Shown here: positions 1 to 7,314 of the stretch, one piece after another
How positions within the stretch are numbered: position 1 is the stretch's first letter
Layout: each line of letters starts with the position of its first letter
Assembly (NCBI GenBank): GCA_947258735.1
Contig: CAMYJJ010000033.1
Coordinates: 1-17,115, forward strand
Source: Thermodesulfovibrionia bacterium
GTDB taxonomy: Bacteria > Nitrospirota > Thermodesulfovibrionia > UBA6902
Length of the DNA stretch: 17,115 bases
Direction: 5' to 3'
The notes under the pieces: generated by a model
Seen by the model: the letters and a program-made list of their open reading frames with translations, nothing else
Told to the model about the DNA's origin: nothing
Database searches by the model: none
Program-made: the position numbers and the translations under genes

Positions 1-5
1 CGTAA

Positions 6-25
6 GGGTAATTCATGCATTACCC
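6..25. repeat. Small perfect hairpin, dispersed-repeat-like
   Basis: A 7-bp perfect inverted repeat, GGGTAAT and ATTACCC, encloses the 6-nt loop TCATGC. No T-run follows on either strand, so an intrinsic terminator is unlikely. Its layout (GGG-rich palindrome opening with GTAAGGG) resembles the hairpin at 15431-15451, and I suspect both belong to a class of short dispersed palindromes common in environmental bacterial genomes. The rest of 26-166 holds no convincing gene: no GatC-like reading frame is visible, although gatC often precedes gatA. Confidence 0.5.
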
Positions 26-175
26 AAAAATAAATGTTTGTTCTCAATGACGTTAGACCTCCTTCTGATATCGTTTTTTAAACCACTGCATTTAATCAAA
101 GCCTTTCTTTTAACGGGGTAACATAGTAAAATGTTCCATGCCAACAAGCAGTAATAACAAATAGCTGGAGGAGAT

Positions 176-1627
176 GTGGAGCTTTTTAATCTTAGTATTT
201 CAGAATTGACTTCCATGATCAAAAAAGGTGAAACCGGCTATGCCGGGATAGCTGAATCTGTTTTCAGCAGAATTGATGCGGTTGAAGATAAAGTAAAGTC
301 ATATGTGACATTAAATAAGGAAGCGGCCATTCATCAGGCAAAACAGGCGGACAACAATATGCCAGATGCGATGCAGGCACTGTTTGCCATGCCATTGGCA
401 ATTAAGGACAATATATGCACTGAAGGGGTGAAAACCACATGTTCATCAAAAATATTGCAAAATTTTGTCCCTCCCTATGAAAGCAGTGTCACGGAAAAGC
501 TGAAAATGCAGGGATATATTCTTACGGGCAAGACAAACCTTGATGAGTTTGCCATGGGTTCATCTACCGAGAACTCAGCCTTTGGACATACACGAAATCC
601 CTGGGACCTTGAGCGGGTGCCGGGCGGGTCAAGCGGGGGGTCTGCTGCCGCTGTTGCTGCTGATGAATGTATTGCAGCACTGGGTTCTGACACGGGTGGA
701 TCTATCAGGCAGCCTGCTGCTTTTTGCGGTGTTGTCGGTCTGAAGCCTACATACGGAAGGGTCTCGCGTTACGGACTTGTTGCTTTTGCATCTTCACTGG
801 ACCAGATAGGACCCCTGACCAAGTGCGTTAAAGATTCGGCCATATTATTAAATGCCATTGCAGGTCATGATGAATGTGACTCGACTTCCGCTGATGTTTT
901 CGTCCCTGACTTTACAGCTTCTATTGGGCATGACATTAAAGGATTGAAGATCGGAATTCCCAGGGAATATTTTATAGAAGGGATAGATAACGACGTAGAG
1001 ACAGCGGTCAGGGAAGGGATAAAACAGCTTGAATCCCTTGGTGCAATACCGGTAGATATTTCTCTTCCTCATACAGAATACGCTGTAGCAACGTACTATA
1101 TACTTGCAACATCAGAGGCATCTTCCAATCTTGCAAGGTATGATGGTGTCAGGTACGGATTGCGTGTTGACGGTGATGACCTTATTGATATGTATATGCG
1201 CACAAGGGAAGAAGGGTTTGGCGCTGAGGTGAAGAGAAGGATCATCCTCGGGACCTACTCTCTCTCATCAGGGTACTATGATGCCTATTATAGGAAAGCA
1301 CAGCAGGCAAGGACATTGATAAAACAGGACTTTGAAAAGGCATTTGAAACAGTGGATGTTATCGTAACCCCGACTGTTCCCACACCTGCTTTTAAAGTGG
1401 GTGAAAAAATGGAAGACCCTCTTCATATGTATCTGAATGACATTTTTACCATCTCACTTAACCTTGCGGGTGTTCCGGGAATTTCTGTTCCCTGCGGGTT
1501 TACCCCGGCAAATCTACCGGTGGGGCTGCAGATAATAGGGAAGCATTTCGATGAAGAAACAATTTTGAAAACAGCGTATGCCTATGAGCAGTCGACCGAG
1601 TGGCATAAGAGGAAACCGGAGCTGTAA
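176..1627 (+). CDS. gatA: Aspartyl/glutamyl-tRNA amidotransferase subunit A (GatA)
   Basis: GatA is the amidase/glutaminase subunit of GatCAB. It hydrolyses glutamine and passes ammonia to GatB for amidation of misacylated Asp-tRNAAsn and/or Glu-tRNAGln in the cytoplasm. The 483-residue protein has the full amidase signature: Lys77 in AIKDN, the GGSSGGS loop at 150-156 with Ser152 as the expected cis-Ser, and Ser176 in [11 protein letters not shown] as the expected nucleophile. The spacing Lys77-Ser152-Ser176 matches the family triad. The start is GTG at 176. A stop at 155-157 closes the frame upstream, no other start codon lies between, and GGAGG at 167-171 precedes it by 4 nt. An ATG at 174 is in another frame and closes after a few codons. 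gatB follows after 114 nt. gatC is not visible upstream, so it is probably encoded elsewhere. Confidence 0.97.
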   Translation: MELFNLSISELTSMIKKGETGYAGIAESVFSRIDAVEDKVKSYVTLNKEAAIHQAKQADNNMPDAMQALFAMPLAIKDNICTEGVKTTCSSKILQNFVPPYESSVTEKLKMQGYILTGKTNLDEFAMGSSTENSAFGHTRNPWDLERVPGGSSGGSAAAVAADECIAALGSDTGGSIRQPAAFCGVVGLKPTYGRVSRYGLVAFASSLDQIGPLTKCVKDSAILLNAIAGHDECDSTSADVFVPDFTASIGHDIKGLKIGIPREYFIEGIDNDVETAVREGIKQLESLGAIPVDISLPHTEYAVATYYILATSEASSNLARYDGVRYGLRVDGDDLIDMYMRTREEGFGAEVKRRIILGTYSLSSGYYDAYYRKAQQARTLIKQDFEKAFETVDVIVTPTVPTPAFKVGEKMEDPLHMYLNDIFTISLNLAGVPGISVPCGFTPANLPVGLQIIGKHFDEETILKTAYAYEQSTEWHKRKPEL

Positions 1628-1635
1628 GAATCGTG

Positions 1636-1656
1636 GTCCGTCGTTCGTTGTCCGTG
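1636..1656 (+). repeat. Degenerate heptamer tandem array in the gatA-gatB spacer
   Basis: Three contiguous heptamers, GTCCGTC, GTTCGTT and GTCCGTG, lie a few bases after the gatA stop. The consensus is GTYCGTB. No inverted partner arm is found in the rest of the spacer, unlike the other word arrays in this window, so it may be a half element or a decayed one. The remainder of 1657-1729 shows nothing else recognisable. Confidence 0.5.
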
Positions 1657-1741
1657 ACCGTAAAAAAAATAGACAGGTGAGACTATTGCTGGCATTTGGA
1701 TCTTAATAAAATGACATTAAATATTTCTGAAGGAGCTTTAA

Positions 1742-3169
1742 ATGCAGTATGAAGCAGTTATTGGTCTTGAAATTCATGCGCAGTTGTTGACGGACACTAA
1801 GATATTCTGCGGATGTTCCACAGAGTTTGGTTCAGAGCCGAATACCCAGACATGCCCTGTCTGTTCAGGAATGCCCGGTGTGCTGCCTGTGATGAACAGA
1901 AAGGCTGTAGAATACGTTGTAAGAACCGGTCTGGCCCTGCATAGTGAGATATCTTCTCACAGCAGGTTTGCCAGAAAAAACTATTTTTATCCGGACCTCC
2001 CGAAGGGGTATCAGATCAGCCAGTTTGAACTCCCGCTGTGTGAAGGAGGATATGTTGAGATTCCCGGAAATGGCAGCAACAGAAAAATAAGTCTGACGAG
2101 AATTCATCTGGAAGAGGACGCAGGTAAAAACATTCATGAGGGTTCTGAACATGACAGTCTTGTTGATCTGAACAGGGCAGGGGTGCCTTTAATGGAAATT
2201 GTGTCTGAACCTGAAATCAGGAGTGTGAGGGAAGCCACAGACTTTGTAAGGAAATTACGCACTACAGTCCGCTATATCAATGTATCCGACGGCAATATGG
2301 AACAGGGTTCTCTGAGATGTGATGCGAATGTCTCTGTAAGGCTGGAGGGAGCAGAAGAGTTAGGCGTAAAAACAGAAATTAAAAACATGAACTCCTTCCG
2401 GTTTATTGAGAAGGCGCTGGATTATGAGATCAAACGACAGATAAAGGTGCTGCAGGAAGGCGGCAGGATTGTACAGGAGACACGGCTGTGGAATGCAGAA
2501 AAGGGGACCACTGAATCGATGCGTTCAAAGGAGGAATCACATGACTACCGGTATTTCCCTGACCCTGACCTTGTGCCGATTGAATTTGATGGATCATGGA
2601 TTAACAATCTCAGGGAAACCATGACAGAACTGCCTGATGTAAAAAAAGACCGCTTTATGAATGAATGGAAAATTGCCGAGCAGGATGCCGAGTTGCTTAC
2701 GTCTGAGAGATCAACTGCGGAGTGGTTTGAAGAGGCCGTTCGTCTGGGTGGAGATCCAAAGACAGTATGCAACTGGATCAAGGGTGATTTTATGAGACTC
2801 CTGCACGAAGAAAATACACAGATTGATAAGAGCAGACTAATGCCCGGCGATCTTCTGGAGATGCTCGGACTTCTTGATAAAGGCACCATAAGCGGAAAGA
2901 TCGCAAAGACTGTCTTTGAGGAGATGTATAAAACAGGGAAAAAGCCCGGGATAATTGTAGAGGAGAAGGGCCTTGTCCAGATGAGCGACGCATCAGGCAT
3001 TGAATCAATCATTGATGATATACTGGCTCACAACAGCGACGCAGTCGAGAAGTTTAAGGCTGGTGAGAATAAGTTAATGGGCTTTTTTGTTGGACAGGTT
3101 ATGAAAGAGACAAAGGGTAAGGCTAACCCCAAAATAGTGAATGAAATATTAAGAAAGAAGCTTGGCTGA
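1742..3169 (+). CDS. gatB: Aspartyl/glutamyl-tRNA amidotransferase subunit B (GatB)
   Basis: GatB binds the misacylated tRNA, activates the Asp/Glu side chain with ATP and transamidates it using ammonia channelled from GatA. The 475-residue length is normal. Seen in the sequence: the N-terminal motif EAVIGLEIHAQL; a zinc site formed by Cys23, Cys25, Cys38 and Cys41 (CGC and CPVC); the conserved FYPDLPKGYQISQ stretch; LEEDAGK; DLNRAGVPLMEIVSEP; and RCDANVSVR. A helical YqeY-like tail that contacts tRNA occupies roughly residues 330-475. The start ATG at 1742 follows AAGGAG (1730-1735) with 6 nt spacing. The TGA stop directly abuts the inverted repeat that begins at 3170. Confidence 0.97.
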   Translation: MQYEAVIGLEIHAQLLTDTKIFCGCSTEFGSEPNTQTCPVCSGMPGVLPVMNRKAVEYVVRTGLALHSEISSHSRFARKNYFYPDLPKGYQISQFELPLCEGGYVEIPGNGSNRKISLTRIHLEEDAGKNIHEGSEHDSLVDLNRAGVPLMEIVSEPEIRSVREATDFVRKLRTTVRYINVSDGNMEQGSLRCDANVSVRLEGAEELGVKTEIKNMNSFRFIEKALDYEIKRQIKVLQEGGRIVQETRLWNAEKGTTESMRSKEESHDYRYFPDPDLVPIEFDGSWINNLRETMTELPDVKKDRFMNEWKIAEQDAELLTSERSTAEWFEEAVRLGGDPKTVCNWIKGDFMRLLHEENTQIDKSRLMPGDLLEMLGLLDKGTISGKIAKTVFEEMYKTGKKPGIIVEEKGLVQMSDASGIESIIDDILAHNSDAVEKFKAGENKLMGFFVGQVMKETKGKANPKIVNEILRKKLG

Positions 3170-3294
3170 TCCACAGATTTCGCAGAAAAAGCCAAAGAAA
3201 ATACTTTATGCAAATAGATACAATTGGATGATGTATGCTGCTTAGTGAATTAAGCTAATTTTTTTTAATCTTTAAAATCTGTGAAATCTGCGGA
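3170..3294. repeat. Decamer-word inverted repeat filling the gatB-regulator spacer
   Basis: The left arm at 3170-3189 reads TCCACAGATT then TCGCAGAAAA. The right arm at 3275-3294 reads, on the reverse strand, TCCGCAGATT then TCACAGATTT. The arms match at 15 of 20 positions, and each is two copies of a 10-nt word (TCNNCAGATT). About 85 nt of AT-rich sequence with a T-run separates them. The element starts one base after the gatB stop and ends 7 nt before the next ATG, so it makes up almost the entire spacer. From memory, this CACAGATTTCACAGATT-type motif recurs between genes in many environmental bacterial genomes. Confidence 0.7.
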
Positions 3295-3301
3295 TAAATA
3301 C

Positions 3302-4672
3302 ATGGCAAAAATCCTCGTTGTGGAAGACAAGGCCTCCATGGCCCAGATGCTGAAAGAATCACTTGAGCTGGAGGGGTATGAAGTCGTCATAGCCAGTGAC
3401 GGGGCTGAAGGGATCAGAAGGATAAAAGAGCGCGATGCAGACCTCGTTCTTTCTGATCTCAGGCTTCCGAAAAAGGACGGCATCGAGGTATTAAAGGCAT
3501 CGAGAAATGAAAGCCCGCTGACACCGGTCATAGTAATGACCGCTTATGGTTCGATAGAAACCGCTGTAAATGCCATGAAACTCGGCGCTTATGATTTCAT
3601 CACCAAACCCCTTGATATAGACCACCTGAACCTGCTTGTAGAAAGGGCACTGAAGAACCAGAAGATCGTTACCGAGAAGCTCCTGTTGAAGGATGTCCTT
3701 GCTGAAAGGACAGGTATTCCAAATATTATTGGCACAAGTCCCAACATGCGTGAAGTGGCTGATAATATCCAGAAAGTAGCGTCTGCCAGGACCACGGTGT
3801 TGCTGCTTGGAGAATCAGGAACGGGCAAGGAACTCTTTGCAAGGGCCATTCATGACCTGAGTGATCGAAAGGACCAGCCCTTTGTTCCTATCAACTGTTC
3901 CGCTATTCCGGGAGAGCTGCTTGAATCAGAACTCTTCGGTCATGAAAAGGGGGCCTTTACCGGGGCAGCAGAAAGAAAACTTGGTAAGCTGGAACTGGCT
4001 GACAGGGGTACGGTATTTCTCGATGAGATCGGGGAGATGGAAATGTCTCTCCAGTCCAAGATGCTGCGGGCCCTTCAGGAGGGGATGATAGACAGGGTGG
4101 GAGGAACAGGTCCGGTAAAAATAGATGCGAGAATTATTGCAGCAACCAATAAGGACCTTGAAGCGGCAGTGAAAGAAAAGGAGTTCAGGGAAGACCTTTA
4201 TTACAGGCTGAGCGTATTTCCCGTTATCATCCCGCCGTTGAGGGACCGAAAACAGGATATCCCTGCCCTTATTGAACACTTTATTTCCCGCTTTGCGACT
4301 GAGATGAACATGCCCGGAAAAGAGATAGGGCCAGATGCAATGAAGGTCCTTCAGGGGTACTCATGGAAAGGCAATGTACGGGAACTTGAAAACGTGATAG
4401 AGAGGGCAATGATACTAAGTGGATCTGACCGTATTTCAAGAGACGACCTGAGGCTCATGCCTTCAGGTATCTCAGGTGACAGTCTGGAAGGCATACCAAT
4501 GGAAGGGACACTGGATGAGGCTGCCCGGGCCGCCCTGAAGATCGTTGAGTCAAGAAGAATCAGAAAGGCCCTTGATGAAACTCATGGCAACAAAAGCAGG
4601 GCATCGGAGATATTGAAAGTCAGTTATAAGACGCTTCTTACGAAAATTAAAGATTATGAAATAGGGAATTAA
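3302..4672 (+). CDS. NtrC-family sigma-54-dependent response regulator
   Basis: A cytoplasmic transcriptional activator that would act at sigma-54 promoters after phosphorylation by a histidine kinase. The 456-residue protein has three domains. The receiver (1-120) has acidic Glu8/Asp9, phosphoacceptor Asp52, Thr80 and Lys102. The AAA+ domain (about 140-370) has Walker A GESGTGKE at 170-177, the sigma-54-contacting GAFTGA loop at 217-222 and Walker B VFLDEIGEM at 238-246. The Fis-type helix-turn-helix is at about 415-455. I place the start at ATG 3302 (MAKILVVEDK). The in-frame GTG at 3281 lies inside the right arm of the repeat and adds residues foreign to the receiver fold. There is no clear Shine-Dalgarno. 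No kinase gene is adjacent, so the signal and target genes are unknown. Confidence 0.93.
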   Translation: MAKILVVEDKASMAQMLKESLELEGYEVVIASDGAEGIRRIKERDADLVLSDLRLPKKDGIEVLKASRNESPLTPVIVMTAYGSIETAVNAMKLGAYDFITKPLDIDHLNLLVERALKNQKIVTEKLLLKDVLAERTGIPNIIGTSPNMREVADNIQKVASARTTVLLLGESGTGKELFARAIHDLSDRKDQPFVPINCSAIPGELLESELFGHEKGAFTGAAERKLGKLELADRGTVFLDEIGEMEMSLQSKMLRALQEGMIDRVGGTGPVKIDARIIAATNKDLEAAVKEKEFREDLYYRLSVFPVIIPPLRDRKQDIPALIEHFISRFATEMNMPGKEIGPDAMKVLQGYSWKGNVRELENVIERAMILSGSDRISRDDLRLMPSGISGDSLEGIPMEGTLDEAARAALKIVESRRIRKALDETHGNKSRASEILKVSYKTLLTKIKDYEIGN

Positions 4673-4677
4673 TAACA

Positions 4678-4770
4678 AATAAAAAATAAAAGATCAAAGT
4701 TAAAAAACAAGGTGTATTTTATTAAATTAATGAATCCTCAATTTTAATTTTTTATATTTAATCTTTAATA
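4678..4770. repeat. AT-rich heptamer-word inverted repeat filling the regulator-transporter spacer
   Basis: The left arm (about 4678-4704) contains AATAAAA, GATCAAA and GTTAAAA. The right arm (4743-4770) is four heptamers: TTTAATT, TTTTATA, TTTAATC and TTTAATA. Read on the reverse strand, the right arm gives GATTAAA and TATTAAA words that pair with the left arm. Low complexity makes this weaker than the other word arrays, but the period of 7 and the inverted layout agree with them. It occupies nearly the whole gap between the two genes. Confidence 0.45.
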
Positions 4771-4777
4771 TTACAGG

Positions 4778-5653
4778 TTGTTTAACTTGTGGATCATCTA
4801 TTCCCTTTTAACCGCTTTGTCCCTTGCAACAAGTGATGCACTGACAAAGCGTGTTCTGGTTTCACGGGACGAGTATTTTGTGGCCTGGGCACGGTTGATG
4901 TTCTGCCTGCCGCCTCTACTCGTAAGCTTCTTATTTATAGATATACCATCGCTGGACAGAACGTTCTGGACAGCAACATGCATCGCCCTTCCCCTTGAGA
5001 TACTGGCGATTATTTTATACACAAAGGCCCTGAAGGTGTCACCCATGAGTCTGACCATCCCGTTTCTTGCATTGACGCCCCTGTTTCTGATAGCGATTTC
5101 ATATATTGTGCTTGGGGAAAAGGTCTCTTTGTACGGCGGCCTGGGCATTCTTTTTATGGCCGCTGGAAGCTATGCCCTTAATCTTCATGAAATCAGGAAA
5201 GACCTGCTTGCGCCGATCAAGGCCATATTCAGGGAAAAAGGTTCACTGATGATGATTGCAGTTGCATTTATTTACAGCTTTACTTCATCACTGGGAAAAC
5301 TGGCAATAGAGCATTCATCACCGGTATTTTTCGGGAGTTTTTACTTTATTCTTGTAGCAGCGCTCTTTACACCGATAGCCATGAAACAGAGCAGCGAGAG
5401 ACTGGTTATCTCAAGAAAGGACATGATGCCCCTGATATATATCGGCCTGACCTATGCCATGATGATCATATTTCATATGATTGCCATAAGCATGACACAG
5501 GTCGCGTATATGATATCGGTGAAACGTATGTCTCTCTTCTTCAGTATATATTTTGGATATCTGATGTTTAAGGAAAAGAAGATTCGGGAAAGGACCGTTG
5601 GAAGCGTTATTCTGTTTTCAGGATTTTTACTTATAGTCCTGGGAGCGAATTAG
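4778..5653 (+). CDS. EamA/DMT-superfamily membrane transporter
   Basis: An inner-membrane protein of 291 residues with about ten hydrophobic segments arranged as two EamA repeats (about 5-138 and 155-290). The first half ends in the typical VLGEKVS...GGLGILFMAAG pattern and the second in FKEKKIRERTVGSVILFSG. Members of this superfamily export amino acids, metabolites or drugs, or move nucleotide sugars. The substrate cannot be told from sequence. The start is uncertain: TTG 4778 or TTG 4787 both fit, because the first membrane helix begins at once and no ATG is available. Only a weak CAGG (4774-4777) precedes them, and it is better spaced for 4787. Neighbours give no pathway clue. Confidence 0.85.
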   Translation: MFNLWIIYSLLTALSLATSDALTKRVLVSRDEYFVAWARLMFCLPPLLVSFLFIDIPSLDRTFWTATCIALPLEILAIILYTKALKVSPMSLTIPFLALTPLFLIAISYIVLGEKVSLYGGLGILFMAAGSYALNLHEIRKDLLAPIKAIFREKGSLMMIAVAFIYSFTSSLGKLAIEHSSPVFFGSFYFILVAALFTPIAMKQSSERLVISRKDMMPLIYIGLTYAMMIIFHMIAISMTQVAYMISVKRMSLFFSIYFGYLMFKEKKIRERTVGSVILFSGFLLIVLGAN

Positions 5654-5684
5654 TGTATTTATATAGAGTGGAACTTTCATTTTG

Positions 5685-5790
5685 TCATGCCCGAAGCCTG
5701 CCCCAGCAGTCAGTAAGCAGGGGTTAGTAATTTGGCATCCAGAAGTTAGTGAAGAGGCTGGATTCCTGCTCAACAGACCTTGGGAATGAC
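5685..5790 (+). repeat. Palindromic dispersed element, copy A
   Basis: This element shares near-identical blocks with 9252-9371: TCATGCCCGAAGCCTGCCCC, then CAGTCAGTAAGCAGGGGT, then ATCCAG...CTGGATT, CTCAACAGA and GGGAATGAC. It is built as nested inverted repeats. The outer ends GTCATGCCC and GGGAATGAC pair with one mismatch, and ATCCAG pairs with CTGGAT inside. It is non-coding and sits between the transporter and the EndoQ-like gene. No target-site duplication is obvious. The size and structure fit a REP- or MITE-like element. Confidence 0.75.
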
Positions 5791-5871
5791 TTTGCTAAAA
5801 CATATGGTGTATGCTGAACATGTTCCAACACATAAGTCTATAGAGACATTAATGTTAATACGGGCAAGGAA

Positions 5872-7077
5872 ATGAATAAAATCATAGCTGACTTACATAT
5901 TCACTCAGGATACAGCAGGGCAACGAGCAAAGAGATGAAGGTGGAAGTTCTGGCATCATGGGCCCAAAAGAAGGGTATTACTTTAATAGGCACCGGTGAT
6001 TTTACCCATCCCGGGCATTTCTCGAATTTAAAGAAGTCTCTTGAACCATCCTGCAGCGGGCTGTACTCAATCCCTTCAGAGCCTTCAATATATTTCATGC
6101 TGTCAGCCGAGGTCAGCAGTATTTACAAGCAGAACGGCAGGGTAAGAAAAACCCATAACCTCATTTTTGCCCCTGATCTGGACATAGCAGAAAAAATCAA
6201 TGTTGAACTTGATAAACGCGGGAACATCTCTTCTGACGGAAGACCCATACTGGGGACGTCCGCAAAGGAGTTACTGAAAATTGTGATGGACATTTCAGAA
6301 GACTGTCTTTTTGTACCGGCACACGTATGGACACCCTGGTTTTCCCTCTTTGGCAGCAAGTCCGGCTTTGATTCTGTAGAGGAGTGCTTTGAAGAATATG
6401 CAGAACACATTTATGCGATCGAGACAGGCCTGTCCTCTGACCCGGAAATGAACTGGCGGCTGTCCATGCTTGATAACATTACCTTATTATCAAATTCCGA
6501 TGCCCATTCACCGGCCAAGATCGGGAGGGAGGCAAATGTATTTCACTGCGAAATGGATTACTACGAGATTACCGATGTGATCAGGAAAAAAGATAAAGAG
6601 AGATTTCTTTACACAATAGAGTTTTTTCCGGAAGAGGGCAAATATCATTTTGACGGGCACAGAACATGTGATATTTCCTTTTCCCCGGACCAGACGATAA
6701 GGCATGATTTTCTCTGTCCCGTATGCAGGAAGCCCCTGATAGTGGGAGTGATGAACAGGGTCAATGAGCTTGCTGACAGGCCGGAAGGATTTGTTCCTGA
6801 TAATGCCATACCATCAAGGCACCTGGTCCCCCTGCAGGAGATCATCTCTGAAGCATTCAGCGTAGGGGTGAACTCAAAGAAAGTAAAGCAAGAATATGAG
6901 AAAATTGTGTCATCACGTACTGAATTTAATGTGCTCATGGACATGCCTGAAGATGAACTGTGCAGCATCACAGACAGAAAGATAGCAGAGGGGATTATAA
7001 AAGTCAGGGCAGGCGATCTGTCCATTATACCGGGGTATGACGGGGTGTTCGGGAAAGTGTCCATTTTTTCAAAGTAA
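5872..7077 (+). CDS. PHP-domain endonuclease Q-like protein (TIGR00375-type)
   Basis: EndoQ enzymes nick DNA 5' of deaminated bases (uracil, hypoxanthine, xanthine) and abasic sites. The 401-residue protein carries the PHP metal-site motifs: DLHIHSGYS (Asp7, His9, His11), TGDFTHP (Asp43), LSAEVS (Glu80), PAHVWTPWFSLFGSKSGF (His151) and NSDAHSP (Asp210, His212). A zinc-finger-like region follows, with Cys266 and CPVC at 282-285, and possibly His263 as the fourth ligand. After it comes VGVMNRVNELADRP and a helical tail with a GYDGVFGK motif. These are hallmarks of the archaeal/bacterial EndoQ family, often annotated only as a hypothetical or UvrD-associated protein. The start is ATG 5872; AAGGA lies only 1 nt upstream, which is unusually close. 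Activity is inferred from family membership. Confidence 0.85.
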   Translation: MNKIIADLHIHSGYSRATSKEMKVEVLASWAQKKGITLIGTGDFTHPGHFSNLKKSLEPSCSGLYSIPSEPSIYFMLSAEVSSIYKQNGRVRKTHNLIFAPDLDIAEKINVELDKRGNISSDGRPILGTSAKELLKIVMDISEDCLFVPAHVWTPWFSLFGSKSGFDSVEECFEEYAEHIYAIETGLSSDPEMNWRLSMLDNITLLSNSDAHSPAKIGREANVFHCEMDYYEITDVIRKKDKERFLYTIEFFPEEGKYHFDGHRTCDISFSPDQTIRHDFLCPVCRKPLIVGVMNRVNELADRPEGFVPDNAIPSRHLVPLQEIISEAFSVGVNSKKVKQEYEKIVSSRTEFNVLMDMPEDELCSITDRKIAEGIIKVRAGDLSIIPGYDGVFGKVSIFSK

Positions 7078-7111
7078 TCCGGTGCTATGTAAGCTTTATT
7101 GTGGCTAATCA

Positions 7112-7196
7112 GGTGCAAAGTGACAAAGGGATAAAAGATTAACATATTTTCCTTAAGTATTGTTGTTTAAACTTTGTGCCTATGTGCCTTTGTCCC
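7112..7196. repeat. Octamer-word inverted repeat, copy 1
   Basis: The left arm at 7112-7135 is three octamers: GGTGCAAA, GTGACAAA and GGGATAAA. The right arm at 7173-7196 is TTTGTGCC, TATGTGCC and TTTGTCCC. The right arm on the reverse strand is a GG(C)ACAAA-type array matching the left arm. About 37 nt of AT-rich sequence separates them. It is the same family as 15264-15354. It lies in the gap between the EndoQ-like gene and ftsH, 119 nt before ftsH, whose own ribosome-binding site is intact. Confidence 0.65.
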
Positions 7197-7247
7197 TGAC
7201 TGAGCGGTCGCCTTTTGTCTTATAAATGCATTTTTTAGATAAATGCC

Positions 7248-7276
7248 TTGCTGGTAATATAAAAAAGAAATATGTT
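7248..7276 (+). promoter_or_regulatory. Possible sigma-70-type promoter for ftsH
   Basis: TTGCTG (7248-7253) and TATGTT (7271-7276) are spaced by exactly 17 bp, about 40 nt upstream of the ftsH start. Each box matches only part of the consensus, and a TATAAC at 7289 is an alternative -10 without a good -35. I see no clear heat-shock (sigma-32) promoter. Confidence 0.3.
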
Positions 7277-7314
7277 ACTCTTAGGGGATATAACTAGTAA
7301 CAGGAGGAATTTTT

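Noticed and set aside
13..222. 69-codon - strand frame before gatA
   Set aside because: It overlaps the gatA start and ribosome-binding site antisense, contains the hairpin at 6-25, and shows no protein signature.
3281..3301. GTG 3281 as the start of the response regulator
   Set aside because: It lies within the right arm of the inverted repeat, has no Shine-Dalgarno and adds residues not found in receiver domains. ATG 3302 gives the canonical MAKILVVED start.
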